Assembly (NCBI GenBank): GCA_903857265.1
Contig: CAIODZ010000064.1
Coordinates: 1-55,790, forward strand
Reading direction: 5' to 3'
Source: an uncultured Phycisphaerales bacterium
Lineage (GTDB): Bacteria > Planctomycetota > Phycisphaerae > Sedimentisphaerales > Anaerobacaceae
DNA: 55,790 nucleotides
The position numbers were made by a program, and so were the translations under genes. Each line of letters opens with the position of its first letter. Positions within the stretch are counted from its first letter, which is position 1. Positions 8,398-15,902 of this stretch are shown in pieces. The notes beneath the pieces were generated by a model. It was not told the DNA's origin, ran no database searches, and was given only the letters and a program-made list of their open reading frames with translations.

Positions 8398-9762
8398 ATG
8401 ATACTTAAAACAGTAGTCAATATATTCAAGATAACTGATTTGCGGAACAAACTGTTGTTCACGCTGGGCATGTTGTGCATTTATCGCGTAGGTTTTCATA
8501 TTCCGATACCGGGGTTTGACATCAACGCGATAGCGGATGCGGCAGGCGCCCGTGATACGGAAAGCCCGCTGGGACGAGCCGCCGAAATGATGCAGATGTT
8601 CACAGGCGGCAACATGGACAACAGCAGCTTGTTCGGCCTCGGTATTATGCCTTATATCACGGCGTCGATTATTTTGATGCTGGTGCAGGAAGTGGTGCCG
8701 GCGTTGAAAAAGCTGCGTCAGGAAGGGCAGACCGGCTACAAGAAGATACAGGAATACACGCGGTACCTGACGGTGCCGATTTGCATTATTCAGTCATTGA
8801 TGTATATGCGTCTGCTGGGCATGCGAGGATTTATGTATCCGGGGATGCAGGTTCAGGCGGCGATTATGGGCATCATCGGTATGACCGCCGGGACAATATT
8901 CCTGATGTGGCTCGGTGAGCAGATTGACGAATACGGCATAGGCAACGGCATAAGCTTGATTATTATGGCGGGAATTATCGCGCGTATGCCCTGGGCATTA
9001 CGCAAGCTTGCGATGAGCGTTTCATTTGACGTAGCTACGCCTGCGGGCAGCATTGGTCCGACGAAGGTTCTGTTCCTTATCGGAGCGTTTGTGTTTGTCG
9101 TTGCAGGGGCGATACTGATAACACAGGGGCAAAGGCGCATACCCGTTCAGCAGGCAAAAATGATGCGTGGGCACCGGATGTATGGCGGCCAGAGACATTA
9201 CCTGCCTTTGCGTGTAAACCACGGCGGCGTGATGCCGATTATCTTCGCTTCGGCTTTTATGTCCTTTTTGCCGGTCATTGTGGTTCAACTGGCACGTATA
9301 GAGGCGGTTGGGCGCTCAGGGTTCTTTATAGCACTCCAAAATGCGCTGCGCCCGCACGCGTTCACCTACAACATCATATATATGGTTCTGATATTCCTGT
9401 TCGCATACTTCTGGGTTTCTGTTCAGTTCCAGCCCAAAGACCTTGCGAAAAACCTTCGTGATTCGGGCAGCTTTATTCCCGGATTACGCCCGGGACGCAG
9501 AACCGCGGAATATCTTGAGACGGTAATGACCAGGGTAACATATTACGGCGGAGCATTTGTGGCCGTAATAGCGGTTGTGCCATCGGTGGTTATGGTACTA
9601 CTGGGAGTTGACTGGCGAGTGGCGACGTTTTTGGGCGGAACAGGCCTGTTGATTGTCGTTAGTGTTTCGCTTGACCTCGTTCAGAGAATCGAAGCCAGCT
9701 TGCTTATGCACAGCTATGAGGGATTCAGTGAGACCGGCAGGATAAAAGGAGCGTATTCATGA
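8398..9762 (+). CDS. secY: Preprotein translocase channel subunit SecY
   Basis: 454-residue SecY, the inner-membrane channel of the Sec system; partners would be SecE, SecG and SecA. The chosen ATG at 8398 gives MILKTVVNIFKITDLRNKLL, matching family N-termini. In-frame TTGs at 8377 and 8380 lie just after a GAGG and remain possible. Ten hydrophobic segments are visible, with the plug region 'GGNMDNSSLFGLGIMPYITASII' and the cytoplasmic 'GQRRIPVQQAK' and 'DLAKNLRDSGSFIPGLRPGRRTA' loops needed for SecA and ribosome contact. The last four bases overlap adk (ATGA). Confidence 0.95.
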   Translation: MILKTVVNIFKITDLRNKLLFTLGMLCIYRVGFHIPIPGFDINAIADAAGARDTESPLGRAAEMMQMFTGGNMDNSSLFGLGIMPYITASIILMLVQEVVPALKKLRQEGQTGYKKIQEYTRYLTVPICIIQSLMYMRLLGMRGFMYPGMQVQAAIMGIIGMTAGTIFLMWLGEQIDEYGIGNGISLIIMAGIIARMPWALRKLAMSVSFDVATPAGSIGPTKVLFLIGAFVFVVAGAILITQGQRRIPVQQAKMMRGHRMYGGQRHYLPLRVNHGGVMPIIFASAFMSFLPVIVVQLARIEAVGRSGFFIALQNALRPHAFTYNIIYMVLIFLFAYFWVSVQFQPKDLAKNLRDSGSFIPGLRPGRRTAEYLETVMTRVTYYGGAFVAVIAVVPSVVMVLLGVDWRVATFLGGTGLLIVVSVSLDLVQRIEASLLMHSYEGFSETGRIKGAYS

Positions 9763-10406
9763 GAATTGTGCTGCTGGGTGCTCCTGGTGCCGGCAAGGGT
9801 ACGCAGTGCAAGTATATAGTGGAAAAGTATCGTTTGCTGCATTTGTCAAGCGGCGATATACTCAGGCGTCACAGGGCGCAGGGAACAGCGCTTGGTAAAA
9901 AGGCGCAGAGTTATATGGATTCCGGGGCGTTAGTGCCGGATGATATTATTATTGATATGATGATTGATGAAATCGCCAGGGCGCCGGCAGGCGGTTATGT
10001 GCTGGATGGTTTTCCTCGCACGGTAAAGCAGGCGGCGGACCTTGACAAGGCGCTTGAGAGCAAGAAGCAAAAGATAGACGCTATTTTGAATCTGCAGGTG
10101 AACGAGAAGATTATTGTCCGGCGTATAACCGGCAGAAGGATTTGCCCGAAATGCGCCGCGGTTTATCATGTTGAGAATTTGAAACCCCGTGTTGACGGGA
10201 AATGCGACAAGGACGGCAGTTTGCTTTTGCAGCGGCCTGATGATACGGCTGAGGTTGTTATAACCCGGCTGAAGAATTATAACGAGCAAACGGCGCCGTT
10301 GGTTGATTACTATAAGCGAAAAAATACTGTATTTGACATTGACGCTAACGAAGAAGCAGAAAACGTAAGGGACCTGATATTCCGTAAATTGGCCCCGTTG
10401 GCGTAG
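9759..10406 (+). CDS. adk: Adenylate kinase, zinc-LID long form
   Basis: 215-residue adenylate kinase converting ATP + AMP to 2 ADP. P-loop GAPGAGKGTQ at residues 7-16; AMP-site 'LSSGDILR' and 'LDGFPRTVKQA'; LID domain with a metal site CPKC ... GKCDKDG, a Cys-Cys-Cys-Asp set like the zinc site of the B. subtilis enzyme. Translationally coupled to secY by a 4-bp overlap, the usual spc arrangement. Confidence 0.97.
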   Translation: MRIVLLGAPGAGKGTQCKYIVEKYRLLHLSSGDILRRHRAQGTALGKKAQSYMDSGALVPDDIIIDMMIDEIARAPAGGYVLDGFPRTVKQAADLDKALESKKQKIDAILNLQVNEKIIVRRITGRRICPKCAAVYHVENLKPRVDGKCDKDGSLLLQRPDDTAEVVITRLKNYNEQTAPLVDYYKRKNTVFDIDANEEAENVRDLIFRKLAPLA

Positions 10407-10421
10407 TGTGTGGTTTTTTAA

Positions 10422-11207
10422 ATGGCTATAACGCTTCGCAGCAGACGTGAAATTGGATTGATGCGGGATGCAGGCGTCGTTGTGGCCGACGTTCTTTCAA
10501 AATTGCAAGAGATTGCCAGGCCCGGGGTGAGCACTGCTTACCTGGATGAAGTGGCGGCAGATATGACCGCGCAGGCGGGGGCACAACCCTTGTTTAGGGG
10601 GGTTCGCAGCCCGTATGCGAAAATGCCGTTTCCAGGCGTGATTTGTGCTTCCATTAACGAGCAGGTGGTTCACGGGATACCATCGAAACAGGTAACGCTT
10701 AAACAAGGCGATATCCTGAGTATCGATTTCGGCGTTCGGCTTCGAGGATATTGCGGCGATGCGGCTGTTACGGTCGCTATCGGCGAAATATCCGAGGAAC
10801 ATCGCCGGCTGATGGATATCACCAAAGGGGCGCTTGATTTGGCGATAAAAATGGCGGCCCCCGGAATTCGCTGGAGCAGGATAGCGGGCGAAATGCAGAA
10901 AATGGCTGAGTTGGCCGGATTTTCGGTTGTGACCGAGTTTGTCGGGCATGGAATCGGAACCCAGATGCACGAAGAGCCGAGAGTGCCGAATTTCGTCAGC
11001 AAAGAGCTGTTGGCTAACGACATAATCCTGACGGAAGGAATGATTCTGGCGGTTGAGCCGATGATTAACTCCGGCACTGGCAACGTTAGGACACTTAAGG
11101 ACGGCTGGACGGTTGTAACCGCTGACGGGCAGTTTTCGGCTCATTATGAGCATACGATAGCAATAACCGGTCGCGGATGTGAAGTTTTGACGTTAAAGTT
11201 AAAGTAA
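10422..11207 (+). CDS. map: Methionine aminopeptidase, type I
   Basis: 261-residue MetAP that removes N-terminal Met from nascent proteins. Metal ligands of the pita-bread fold are visible: the two Asp in 'SIDFGVRLRGYCGDAAVT', His in EFVGHGIGTQ, Glu in LTEGMILAVEPM and Glu in HYEHTIAI. No N-terminal zinc finger extension, so type Ia. It lies 15 bp after adk and 3 bp before infA. Confidence 0.97.
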   Translation: MAITLRSRREIGLMRDAGVVVADVLSKLQEIARPGVSTAYLDEVAADMTAQAGAQPLFRGVRSPYAKMPFPGVICASINEQVVHGIPSKQVTLKQGDILSIDFGVRLRGYCGDAAVTVAIGEISEEHRRLMDITKGALDLAIKMAAPGIRWSRIAGEMQKMAELAGFSVVTEFVGHGIGTQMHEEPRVPNFVSKELLANDIILTEGMILAVEPMINSGTGNVRTLKDGWTVVTADGQFSAHYEHTIAITGRGCEVLTLKLK

Positions 11208-11210
11208 CGT

Positions 11211-11426
11211 ATGACCAAAAAAGACGCAATAAGATTGCAGGCAGAAGTGCTCGAAGCGCTGCCGAACGCGATGTTCAAGGCCAAGCTCGAAAATGGGCAT
11301 CAGATTCTGGCGCATGTTTCGGGCAAGATGCGAATGCATTTTATCCGGATACTTCCGGGCGACACGGTAACGGTAGAAATGTCGCCTTATGACCTGAACA
11401 GGGGCCGGATTGTTTTGAGAAATTAG
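11211..11426 (+). CDS. infA: Translation initiation factor IF-1
   Basis: 71-residue IF-1, an S1-type OB fold that occupies the 30S A site. Motifs: [39 protein letters not shown], ending [12 protein letters not shown]. Starts 3 bp after map, indicating translational coupling. Confidence 0.97.
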   Translation: MTKKDAIRLQAEVLEALPNAMFKAKLENGHQILAHVSGKMRMHFIRILPGDTVTVEMSPYDLNRGRIVLRN

Positions 11427-11445
11427 ACGATTAGTATCGTTTTTT
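11427..11445 (+). terminator. Possible weak terminator or attenuator between infA and rpmJ
   Basis: ACGAT-TAGT-ATCGT hairpin immediately followed by six T. The stem is only 5 bp, so it could attenuate rather than stop transcription. It directly abuts the infA stop codon; the ribosomal genes continue after it. Confidence 0.35.
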
Positions 11446-11465
11446 GTGCAAGGCGGATTTAGGAA

Positions 11466-11579
11466 ATGAAAGTAAGAAGCTCAGTAAGACGAATTTGTGA
11501 GAATTGCAAGATTGTGCGTCGTAAAGGCGTAGTGCGCGTGATTTGCAGCAACGCCCGTCATAAACAGAGACAAGGGTAG
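11466..11579 (+). CDS. rpmJ: 50S ribosomal protein L36 (bL36), zinc form
   Basis: 37-residue L36 with the zinc-ribbon ligands C11, C14, C27 and H32 (CENC ... CSNARH). Starts [15 protein letters not shown], and AGGA at 11461-11464 is the ribosome binding site. Normal place between infA and rpsM. The zinc form agrees with the zinc forms of S14 and S4 in the same operon. Confidence 0.96.
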   Translation: MKVRSSVRRICENCKIVRRKGVVRVICSNARHKQRQG

Positions 11580-11620
11580 TTTGACGGTCACGGCCCAAAG
11601 GCAGTTTATAAGGAGCAGAT

Positions 11621-12007
11621 ATGCCGCGTATAGTTGGTATTGATATTCCGAATCAAAAGGCGATGTTTATTGCGCTGACTTATGTTTACGGCATAGGCAG
11701 GCATACCGCCAAGGATATTTTACGGGAAGCTAAGGTTGACGAGAACACCCAGGCCGGCAAGCTGACCGAAGACGAGCTGAGCCGAATAACACAGATTATC
11801 GAGCGCAGTTACGTCGTCGGCGGACAGCTTCGCAGGCAGGTAAGTCAGAATATCGCGCGTTTGCGTGATATCGGCTGTTACAGGGGCATTCGTCACAGAA
11901 AAGGACTGCCTGTTCACGGCCAGCGGACACGGACCAATGCCAGGACACGCAAAGGGCCGAGGAAGACCGTTGCCGGGAAGAAGGGCGTGAAGGAAATGCG
12001 AGGATAG
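11621..12007 (+). CDS. rpsM: 30S ribosomal protein S13 (uS13)
   Basis: 128-residue S13, a 30S head protein bridging to L5. Motifs: [25 protein letters not shown] at the start, then [42 protein letters not shown] at the end. RBS AAGGAGCAG precedes the ATG. Confidence 0.97.
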   Translation: MPRIVGIDIPNQKAMFIALTYVYGIGRHTAKDILREAKVDENTQAGKLTEDELSRITQIIERSYVVGGQLRRQVSQNIARLRDIGCYRGIRHRKGLPVHGQRTRTNARTRKGPRKTVAGKKGVKEMRG

Positions 12008-12048
12008 TTTTTTATTTTCATAATTTGGTTCGTGGAGTTTTTTGAATA

Positions 12049-12429
12049 ATGGCAAATGTGGTAAAACGTAAAGTCAGGAAGAACATAGCAAAGGCGATTG
12101 TTCACATAAAGGCGTCGTTCAACAATACGCTGATTACGATAACGGATGTTGAAGGCGGCGCAATTTGCACCAGTTCCGCCGGTTGCGTCGGCTTCAAAGG
12201 CGCTCGTAAGAGCACGCCGTTTGCCGCCTCGCAGGCGGCCCAGCGTGCGGCCGGCACTGCGATGCGCAACGGAGTCCGTGAGGTCGAGGTAAGGGTGAAA
12301 GGCCCCGGCCCGGGACGTGAATCAGCGATTGCCGCGCTGCAGCAGGCGGGGTTGCGTATATCGTCAATTGAAGACGTTACGCCGCTGCCTCATAACGGGT
12401 GCAGGCCGTCTAAACGCAGGCGCGTGTAG
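12049..12429 (+). CDS. rpsK: 30S ribosomal protein S11 (uS11)
   Basis: 126-residue S11, at the 30S platform near the E site. Motifs: [22 protein letters not shown] block, [20 protein letters not shown], and the end [17 protein letters not shown]. 41 bp after rpsM. Confidence 0.97.
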   Translation: MANVVKRKVRKNIAKAIVHIKASFNNTLITITDVEGGAICTSSAGCVGFKGARKSTPFAASQAAQRAAGTAMRNGVREVEVRVKGPGPGRESAIAALQQAGLRISSIEDVTPLPHNGCRPSKRRRV

Positions 12430-12491
12430 TTTTATTGGTAAATAAAAACAATGTTTTTAATTAGGACATATTAGGAGCTTAGCGGGAACAA

Positions 12492-13124
12492 ATGGGACGT
12501 TACCTTGGATCATCTTGTAAGAATTGTCGCCGACAAGGCATCAAACTGATGCTTAAGGGCGGCAGGTGTGAGACGGCGAAATGCCCGGTGGAGAAAAAGC
12601 AGAAGAATCTGGCGCCGGGAATGCACGGCTGGCGGCGGGGGCGACCGAGCGAATACGGAGTCCGGCTTCATGAAAAGCAGAAAGTCAAGCGCTACTACGG
12701 CATTTGGGAGCGTCAGTTTATACGGTATTTCCACGAGGCCGAACGGATGAAAGGCAACACCGGCCAGATGCTGTTGCAGCTTTTAGAAAGACGCCTGGAT
12801 AACGTGGTATACAAATTGAATTTTGCGCCGTCGCGGAAGGCCGCCCGGCAATTGGTTACTCACGGACACATTCTTGTCAACGGGCACAAGGTTGATTTAC
12901 CGGATTTCAGCATGGATGTCGGCGACAAGATTACGGTAAAAAGTTCAGAAAAGAGCGTTAAGGAAATTAAACAGCAATTGGCGCTGAATCCGAATTTCAC
13001 GACCCAGGGCTGGCTGCAGCTCGATCGTGATAAGCCGGAAGCGACGATAGTAGCGGTTCCAACAAGGGATGATATTCAAATCCCGGTAGAGGAGCAGTTG
13101 GTTGTTGAGTTCTGTTCGAGATAG
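12492..13124 (+). CDS. rpsD: 30S ribosomal protein S4 (uS4), zinc form
   Basis: 210-residue S4, a primary 16S rRNA binder and a common autoregulator of the alpha operon. An N-terminal zinc knuckle is present (C9, C12, C26, C31), the C+ form. The central part carries the S4 RNA-binding domain: LERRLDNVVYKLNFAPSRKAARQLVTHGHILVNGHKVD. The rpoA coding sequence follows after 31 bp. Confidence 0.97.
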   Translation: MGRYLGSSCKNCRRQGIKLMLKGGRCETAKCPVEKKQKNLAPGMHGWRRGRPSEYGVRLHEKQKVKRYYGIWERQFIRYFHEAERMKGNTGQMLLQLLERRLDNVVYKLNFAPSRKAARQLVTHGHILVNGHKVDLPDFSMDVGDKITVKSSEKSVKEIKQQLALNPNFTTQGWLQLDRDKPEATIVAVPTRDDIQIPVEEQLVVEFCSR

Positions 13125-13155
13125 GTTTGAATTGGCTGATTTTGAGGAGGCCAGT

Positions 13156-14154
13156 ATGCGAATTACATGGCGTGGTCTTGAATTACCGACTCGTGTCGAG
13201 CGCGACAGTAAGATAGCGAACGACAGATATGGGAAATTTTATGTCGAGCCGTTCGAGCGAGGTTTAGGCACGACAATAGGCAACAGCTTGAGGCGGGTTT
13301 TGCTCAGCTCGCTTGAAGGCAGCGCGGTAACTTCCATAAAGATATCGAGGGTCAACCATGAGTTCACCTCGATAAAGGGCGTAATGGAAGACGTGACTGA
13401 TATTGTCCTGAACGTCAAGAATCTGACGGTCCGGCTTCAGACGGAAGGGCCGAAGATAATGAAGGTTACGGCCAATAAAGCCGGCGTGATAACCGCGGCC
13501 GATATCGTTGCCGATCCTGCAATAGAAATTATTGATAAGGATAAGGTAATAGTCACCCTGACAGAAGACGTGAATTTCGAGATGGAGATGGTGGTTGAAA
13601 GCGGCCGTGGTTATGTGCCCGTTGCGGAACGGCTTGCAGTGGCCGACAGATACGAGCAGGAAATCGGCAGAATAGTGATAGATGCGGCGTATTCACCGGT
13701 TACCAGGGTGCGATACATCACAGAGGATACTCGAGTCGGACAAAAGACCGATTATGATCGGCTGATACTTGAAATATGGACTAACGGGGCAATTACGCCG
13801 GATATGGCGATGGTCGAGGCAGCCAAGATTCTGCGCAAACACATCAATCCGTTTGTGCAATACAGCGAAATAGGAACTGAAACAGTGTCAGGCGATGTTG
13901 CGGTTGACCAGCCGCAGCCCAAGATTGGCGAAGAAATGCAGGCCAAACTGAATATGCCCATGCAGGAGCTTGAGCTTTCAGTTCGGGCGAACAATTGTCT
14001 CGAATCGGTTAAAGTTGAAACCGTAAGGCAGCTTGTGAAAATGACAGAGGCGGAGCTGCTTGAGGTTCGCAGTTTCGGCAAAACCAGCTTGCGCGAGGTC
14101 AAGAGAAAGCTCGCCGACCTCGGCTTGTCGCTGGGAATGACTGGAATAGAATGA
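13156..14154 (+). CDS. rpoA: DNA-directed RNA polymerase subunit alpha
   Basis: 332-residue alpha subunit. The start is the ATG at 13156 (MRITWRGLELPTRVE), with GAGGAGG at 13144-13150. N-terminal dimerisation domain with FYVEPFERGLGTTIGNSLRRVLLSS; C-terminal promoter-binding domain with ELSVRANNCLESVKVETVRQL, keeping the Arg and Asn-Cys that in E. coli contact UP elements (R265, N268, C269), and ending FGKTSLREVKRKLADLGLSLGM. A linker of ~25 residues links the domains. Confidence 0.97.
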   Translation: MRITWRGLELPTRVERDSKIANDRYGKFYVEPFERGLGTTIGNSLRRVLLSSLEGSAVTSIKISRVNHEFTSIKGVMEDVTDIVLNVKNLTVRLQTEGPKIMKVTANKAGVITAADIVADPAIEIIDKDKVIVTLTEDVNFEMEMVVESGRGYVPVAERLAVADRYEQEIGRIVIDAAYSPVTRVRYITEDTRVGQKTDYDRLILEIWTNGAITPDMAMVEAAKILRKHINPFVQYSEIGTETVSGDVAVDQPQPKIGEEMQAKLNMPMQELELSVRANNCLESVKVETVRQLVKMTEAELLEVRSFGKTSLREVKRKLADLGLSLGMTGIE

Positions 14155-14231
14155 TTTTGAGTATTTAGCTTCGCGTTTTGACGGCGAGGCGGTAATTTGT
14201 CCGCCGAAAGCGGAAAGGGGTTTTTAAGTTT

Positions 14232-14723
14232 ATGCGTCACAGAGTCGCAGGCAGACAATTAAGTCGAACAAGTGAGCATCGCATTGCGTTACGTCGCAAT
14301 CTGGCGGTAGCGCTTTTTGAGCACGAGACGATTTCGACGACCATCCGAAAAGCAAAGGAAGTAAAAGGTTTTGCCGAGAAGCTGATTACGCTGGCTAGGA
14401 AAGGAACGTTGGCGGCAAGACGGCAGGCAATTTCGCAGTTGGGCGACCGTAACATATTCAAGGATGAAGATGGTCAGCAGGTTCGCAAGGGCACGATTAT
14501 CGGCAAATTGTTCAGTGAGCTTGGTCCGCGGTATTTGGACAGGAAAGGCGGATATACGCGAATTATTCACCTGGCGAAAAGACGGCTTGGCGATAACGGC
14601 GAGCTGGTTTTGCTTCAGTTGGTCGGCTCTGAGCACGTTGAGAAAAAGCATAAGGGCGAAAAAGGCGAGCACTCCAAGGCCGGCAAAAAGGCCAAAACTG
14701 CCGCGGCCGGCGCACAGAAGTAA
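14232..14723 (+). CDS. rplQ: 50S ribosomal protein L17 (bL17) with Lys/Ala-rich tail
   Basis: 163-residue L17, longer than the usual ~120. The core begins MRHRVAGRQLSRTSEHRIALRRNL and contains 'ISTTIRKAKEVKGFAEKLITLARKG' and 'GGYTRIIHLAKRRLGDN'. The final ~35 residues are a basic Lys/Ala-rich disordered extension (KKHKGEKGEHSKAGKKAK). Last ribosomal gene of the cluster, 77 bp after rpoA. Confidence 0.96.
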   Translation: MRHRVAGRQLSRTSEHRIALRRNLAVALFEHETISTTIRKAKEVKGFAEKLITLARKGTLAARRQAISQLGDRNIFKDEDGQQVRKGTIIGKLFSELGPRYLDRKGGYTRIIHLAKRRLGDNGELVLLQLVGSEHVEKKHKGEKGEHSKAGKKAKTAAAGAQK

Positions 14724-14757
14724 GCCGTTGTTGATTATTTGGTGAGGGAGCCAGACA

Positions 14758-15174
14758 ATGGGTGTTCAGGATTGCATTTTCTGCAAGATAGTGTCGGGCC
14801 AGATTCCAGCGACCAAAATTTACGAGGATGAGGTTGTCGTGGCGTTTCTCGATATCGGTCCAATCAGTGATGGCCATACACTTGTGATGCCTCGTCAGCA
14901 TGTTGAAAAGGTGCATAGTTGTCCGCCTGAGCTGCTGGGGCAAATCTGGACTCGTTTGGGCAAAATTGCCGGTGCGGTTGCCCTGGCAGTCGGCGCTGAT
15001 GGATACAATGTGTTGTGCAACAACGGCAGGGCTGCGGGGCAGGTTGTTGACCATTTGCATTTTCATATAGTGCCGCGTAAGACAGGTGATGGCGTTTTTG
15101 CACAGTGGCCTTCATATAAATACAGGCCCGGCCAGGTGGAAATAATTGCTGATAAAATCAGGAAACATCTGTAA
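14758..15174 (+). CDS. HIT-family nucleotide hydrolase (HinT-like)
   Basis: 138-residue histidine-triad protein, probably a purine-nucleoside phosphoramidase of the HINT group. The catalytic motif HxHxHxx reads HLHFHIVPR, and 'CIFCKIVSGQIPATKIYEDE' plus 'GHTLVMPRQHVE' are typical. It carries the CxxC-like CIFC seen in many HIT proteins. It begins 34 bp after rplQ on the same strand and may be read through from the ribosomal operon. GGGAG at 14746-14750 is its ribosome binding site. Confidence 0.93.
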   Translation: MGVQDCIFCKIVSGQIPATKIYEDEVVVAFLDIGPISDGHTLVMPRQHVEKVHSCPPELLGQIWTRLGKIAGAVALAVGADGYNVLCNNGRAAGQVVDHLHFHIVPRKTGDGVFAQWPSYKYRPGQVEIIADKIRKHL

Positions 15175-15186
15175 CCGGTTTTATTC

Positions 15187-15215
15187 TTGCTGAAGAGGCA
15201 GTTTGGTGGTATTAT
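15187..15215 (+). promoter_or_regulatory. Sigma70-type promoter for tRNA-fMet
   Basis: TTGCTG, 17-bp spacer, TATTAT. The predicted start is about six bases before the first base of the tRNA, a sensible arrangement for a monocistronic tRNA gene. Confidence 0.65.
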
Positions 15216-15227
15216 TTTTCGAATGAC

Positions 15228-15301
15228 CGCGGGGTAGAGCAGTCTGGTAGCTCGTCGGGCCCATAACCCGGAGGTCGGAGGTTCGAATCCTCCCCCCGCT
15301 A
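15228..15301 (+). tRNA. Initiator tRNA-fMet (CAT)
   Basis: 74 nt, cloverleaf complete, CCA not encoded. Anticodon CAT in loop CCCATAA. Initiator features are visible: position 1:72 is unpaired (C-T), the anticodon stem has three consecutive G-C pairs (GGG/CCC), and the D stem has A11:T24. T arm GGAGG-TTCGAAT-CCTCC. Confidence 0.97.
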
Positions 15302-15310
15302 TTGGTTTAC

Positions 15311-15349
15311 AGAGATAACTTCCTGGTCAACGGGTAGTTATCTCTTTTT
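15311..15349 (+). terminator. Intrinsic terminator after tRNA-fMet
   Basis: Perfect 10-bp inverted repeat AGAGATAACT ... AGTTATCTCT with a 15-base loop, followed by TTTT, ten bases after the tRNA. Confidence 0.85.
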
Positions 15350-15366
15350 CTTTACACCCAAATTAA

Positions 15367-15399
15367 CCCGCTATTAACCTCCTACCTTGTACCTTTTTA
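15367..15399. repeat. Left copy of ~33-bp imperfect direct repeat flanking the signalling block
   Basis: Contains GCTATTAACCTCC-T-ACCTTG, matched by GCTATTAACCTCC-G-ACCTTG at 23012-23044. The two copies bracket the minus-strand two-component genes. Role unknown; could be chance or a remnant of insertion. Confidence 0.45.
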
Positions 15400-15455
15400 C
15401 TTCAAGGTCGGATAGATGAAGGGGTCTGTCAGGCTAGGGCCATCCTCGAACAAGT

Positions 15456-15491
15456 CGAAAAGATAATCGCCGGATAATTCCAGCGATTATC
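15456..15491 (-). terminator. Intrinsic terminator of the two-component operon
   Basis: On the minus strand GATAATCGC ... GCGATTATC (9-bp perfect stem, 12-base loop) followed by TTTT. The stem overlaps the last codons of the final receiver gene. Confidence 0.65.
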
Positions 15492-15885
15492 CCACGTGTG
15501 CGCCGATAAGCCGGTCGATTTCCGCCACCAGCTTGTCTAAATCGTATGGCTTGGACATGAACGCATATCGGTCGATATCATGATATCGCAGCCCAAGTTC
15601 CTGCGTTTTCTTTGTGATAAGGCAGGTCAGGAATATCACCGGGATATTTTGGGTCGTCGGGTCTTCCTGCAGCGTCGTCGCCACCTGCGTGCCATCCATA
15701 TCGGGCATCAGGATATCGAGCAGAATCAGGTCCGGCTTTTCCTCCTTTGCCAGATTTATGGCCTTAAGACCGCTTTCTGCCGTGACCACTCTGTACCCTT
15801 TTGCCAACAGCGTTTTGGCAAGTATCAGTACTGCATCGGGCTCATCATCCACAATTAATAATTTTAGTTTCGTCGTTTTTTCCAT
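15487..15885 (-). CDS. Stand-alone response-regulator receiver protein
   Basis: 132-residue CheY-like receiver with no output domain. Acidic pocket at D13-D14, phospho-acceptor D57 (LILLDILMPDMDG), and the conserved Lys in MSKPYDLDKL. The start is the ATG at 15885, with GGAGAG just upstream; an upstream in-frame start would add 19 residues unrelated to the family. It is the last gene of the block, 17 bp after the CheB/CheR kinase, so a phosphotransfer partner of that kinase is likely. Output must come by protein contact. Confidence 0.92.
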   Translation of the reverse strand: MEKTTKLKLLIVDDEPDAVLILAKTLLAKGYRVVTAESGLKAINLAKEEKPDLILLDILMPDMDGTQVATTLQEDPTTQNIPVIFLTCLITKKTQELGLRYHDIDRYAFMSKPYDLDKLVAEIDRLIGAHVG

Positions 15886-15902
15886 AATCTGCTCTCCGAA
15901 TA

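Noticed and set aside
15301..15400. tRNA-fMet 3' end as an integration site
   Set aside because: No copy of the tRNA 3' end was found at the far side of the signalling block and no integrase gene is present.
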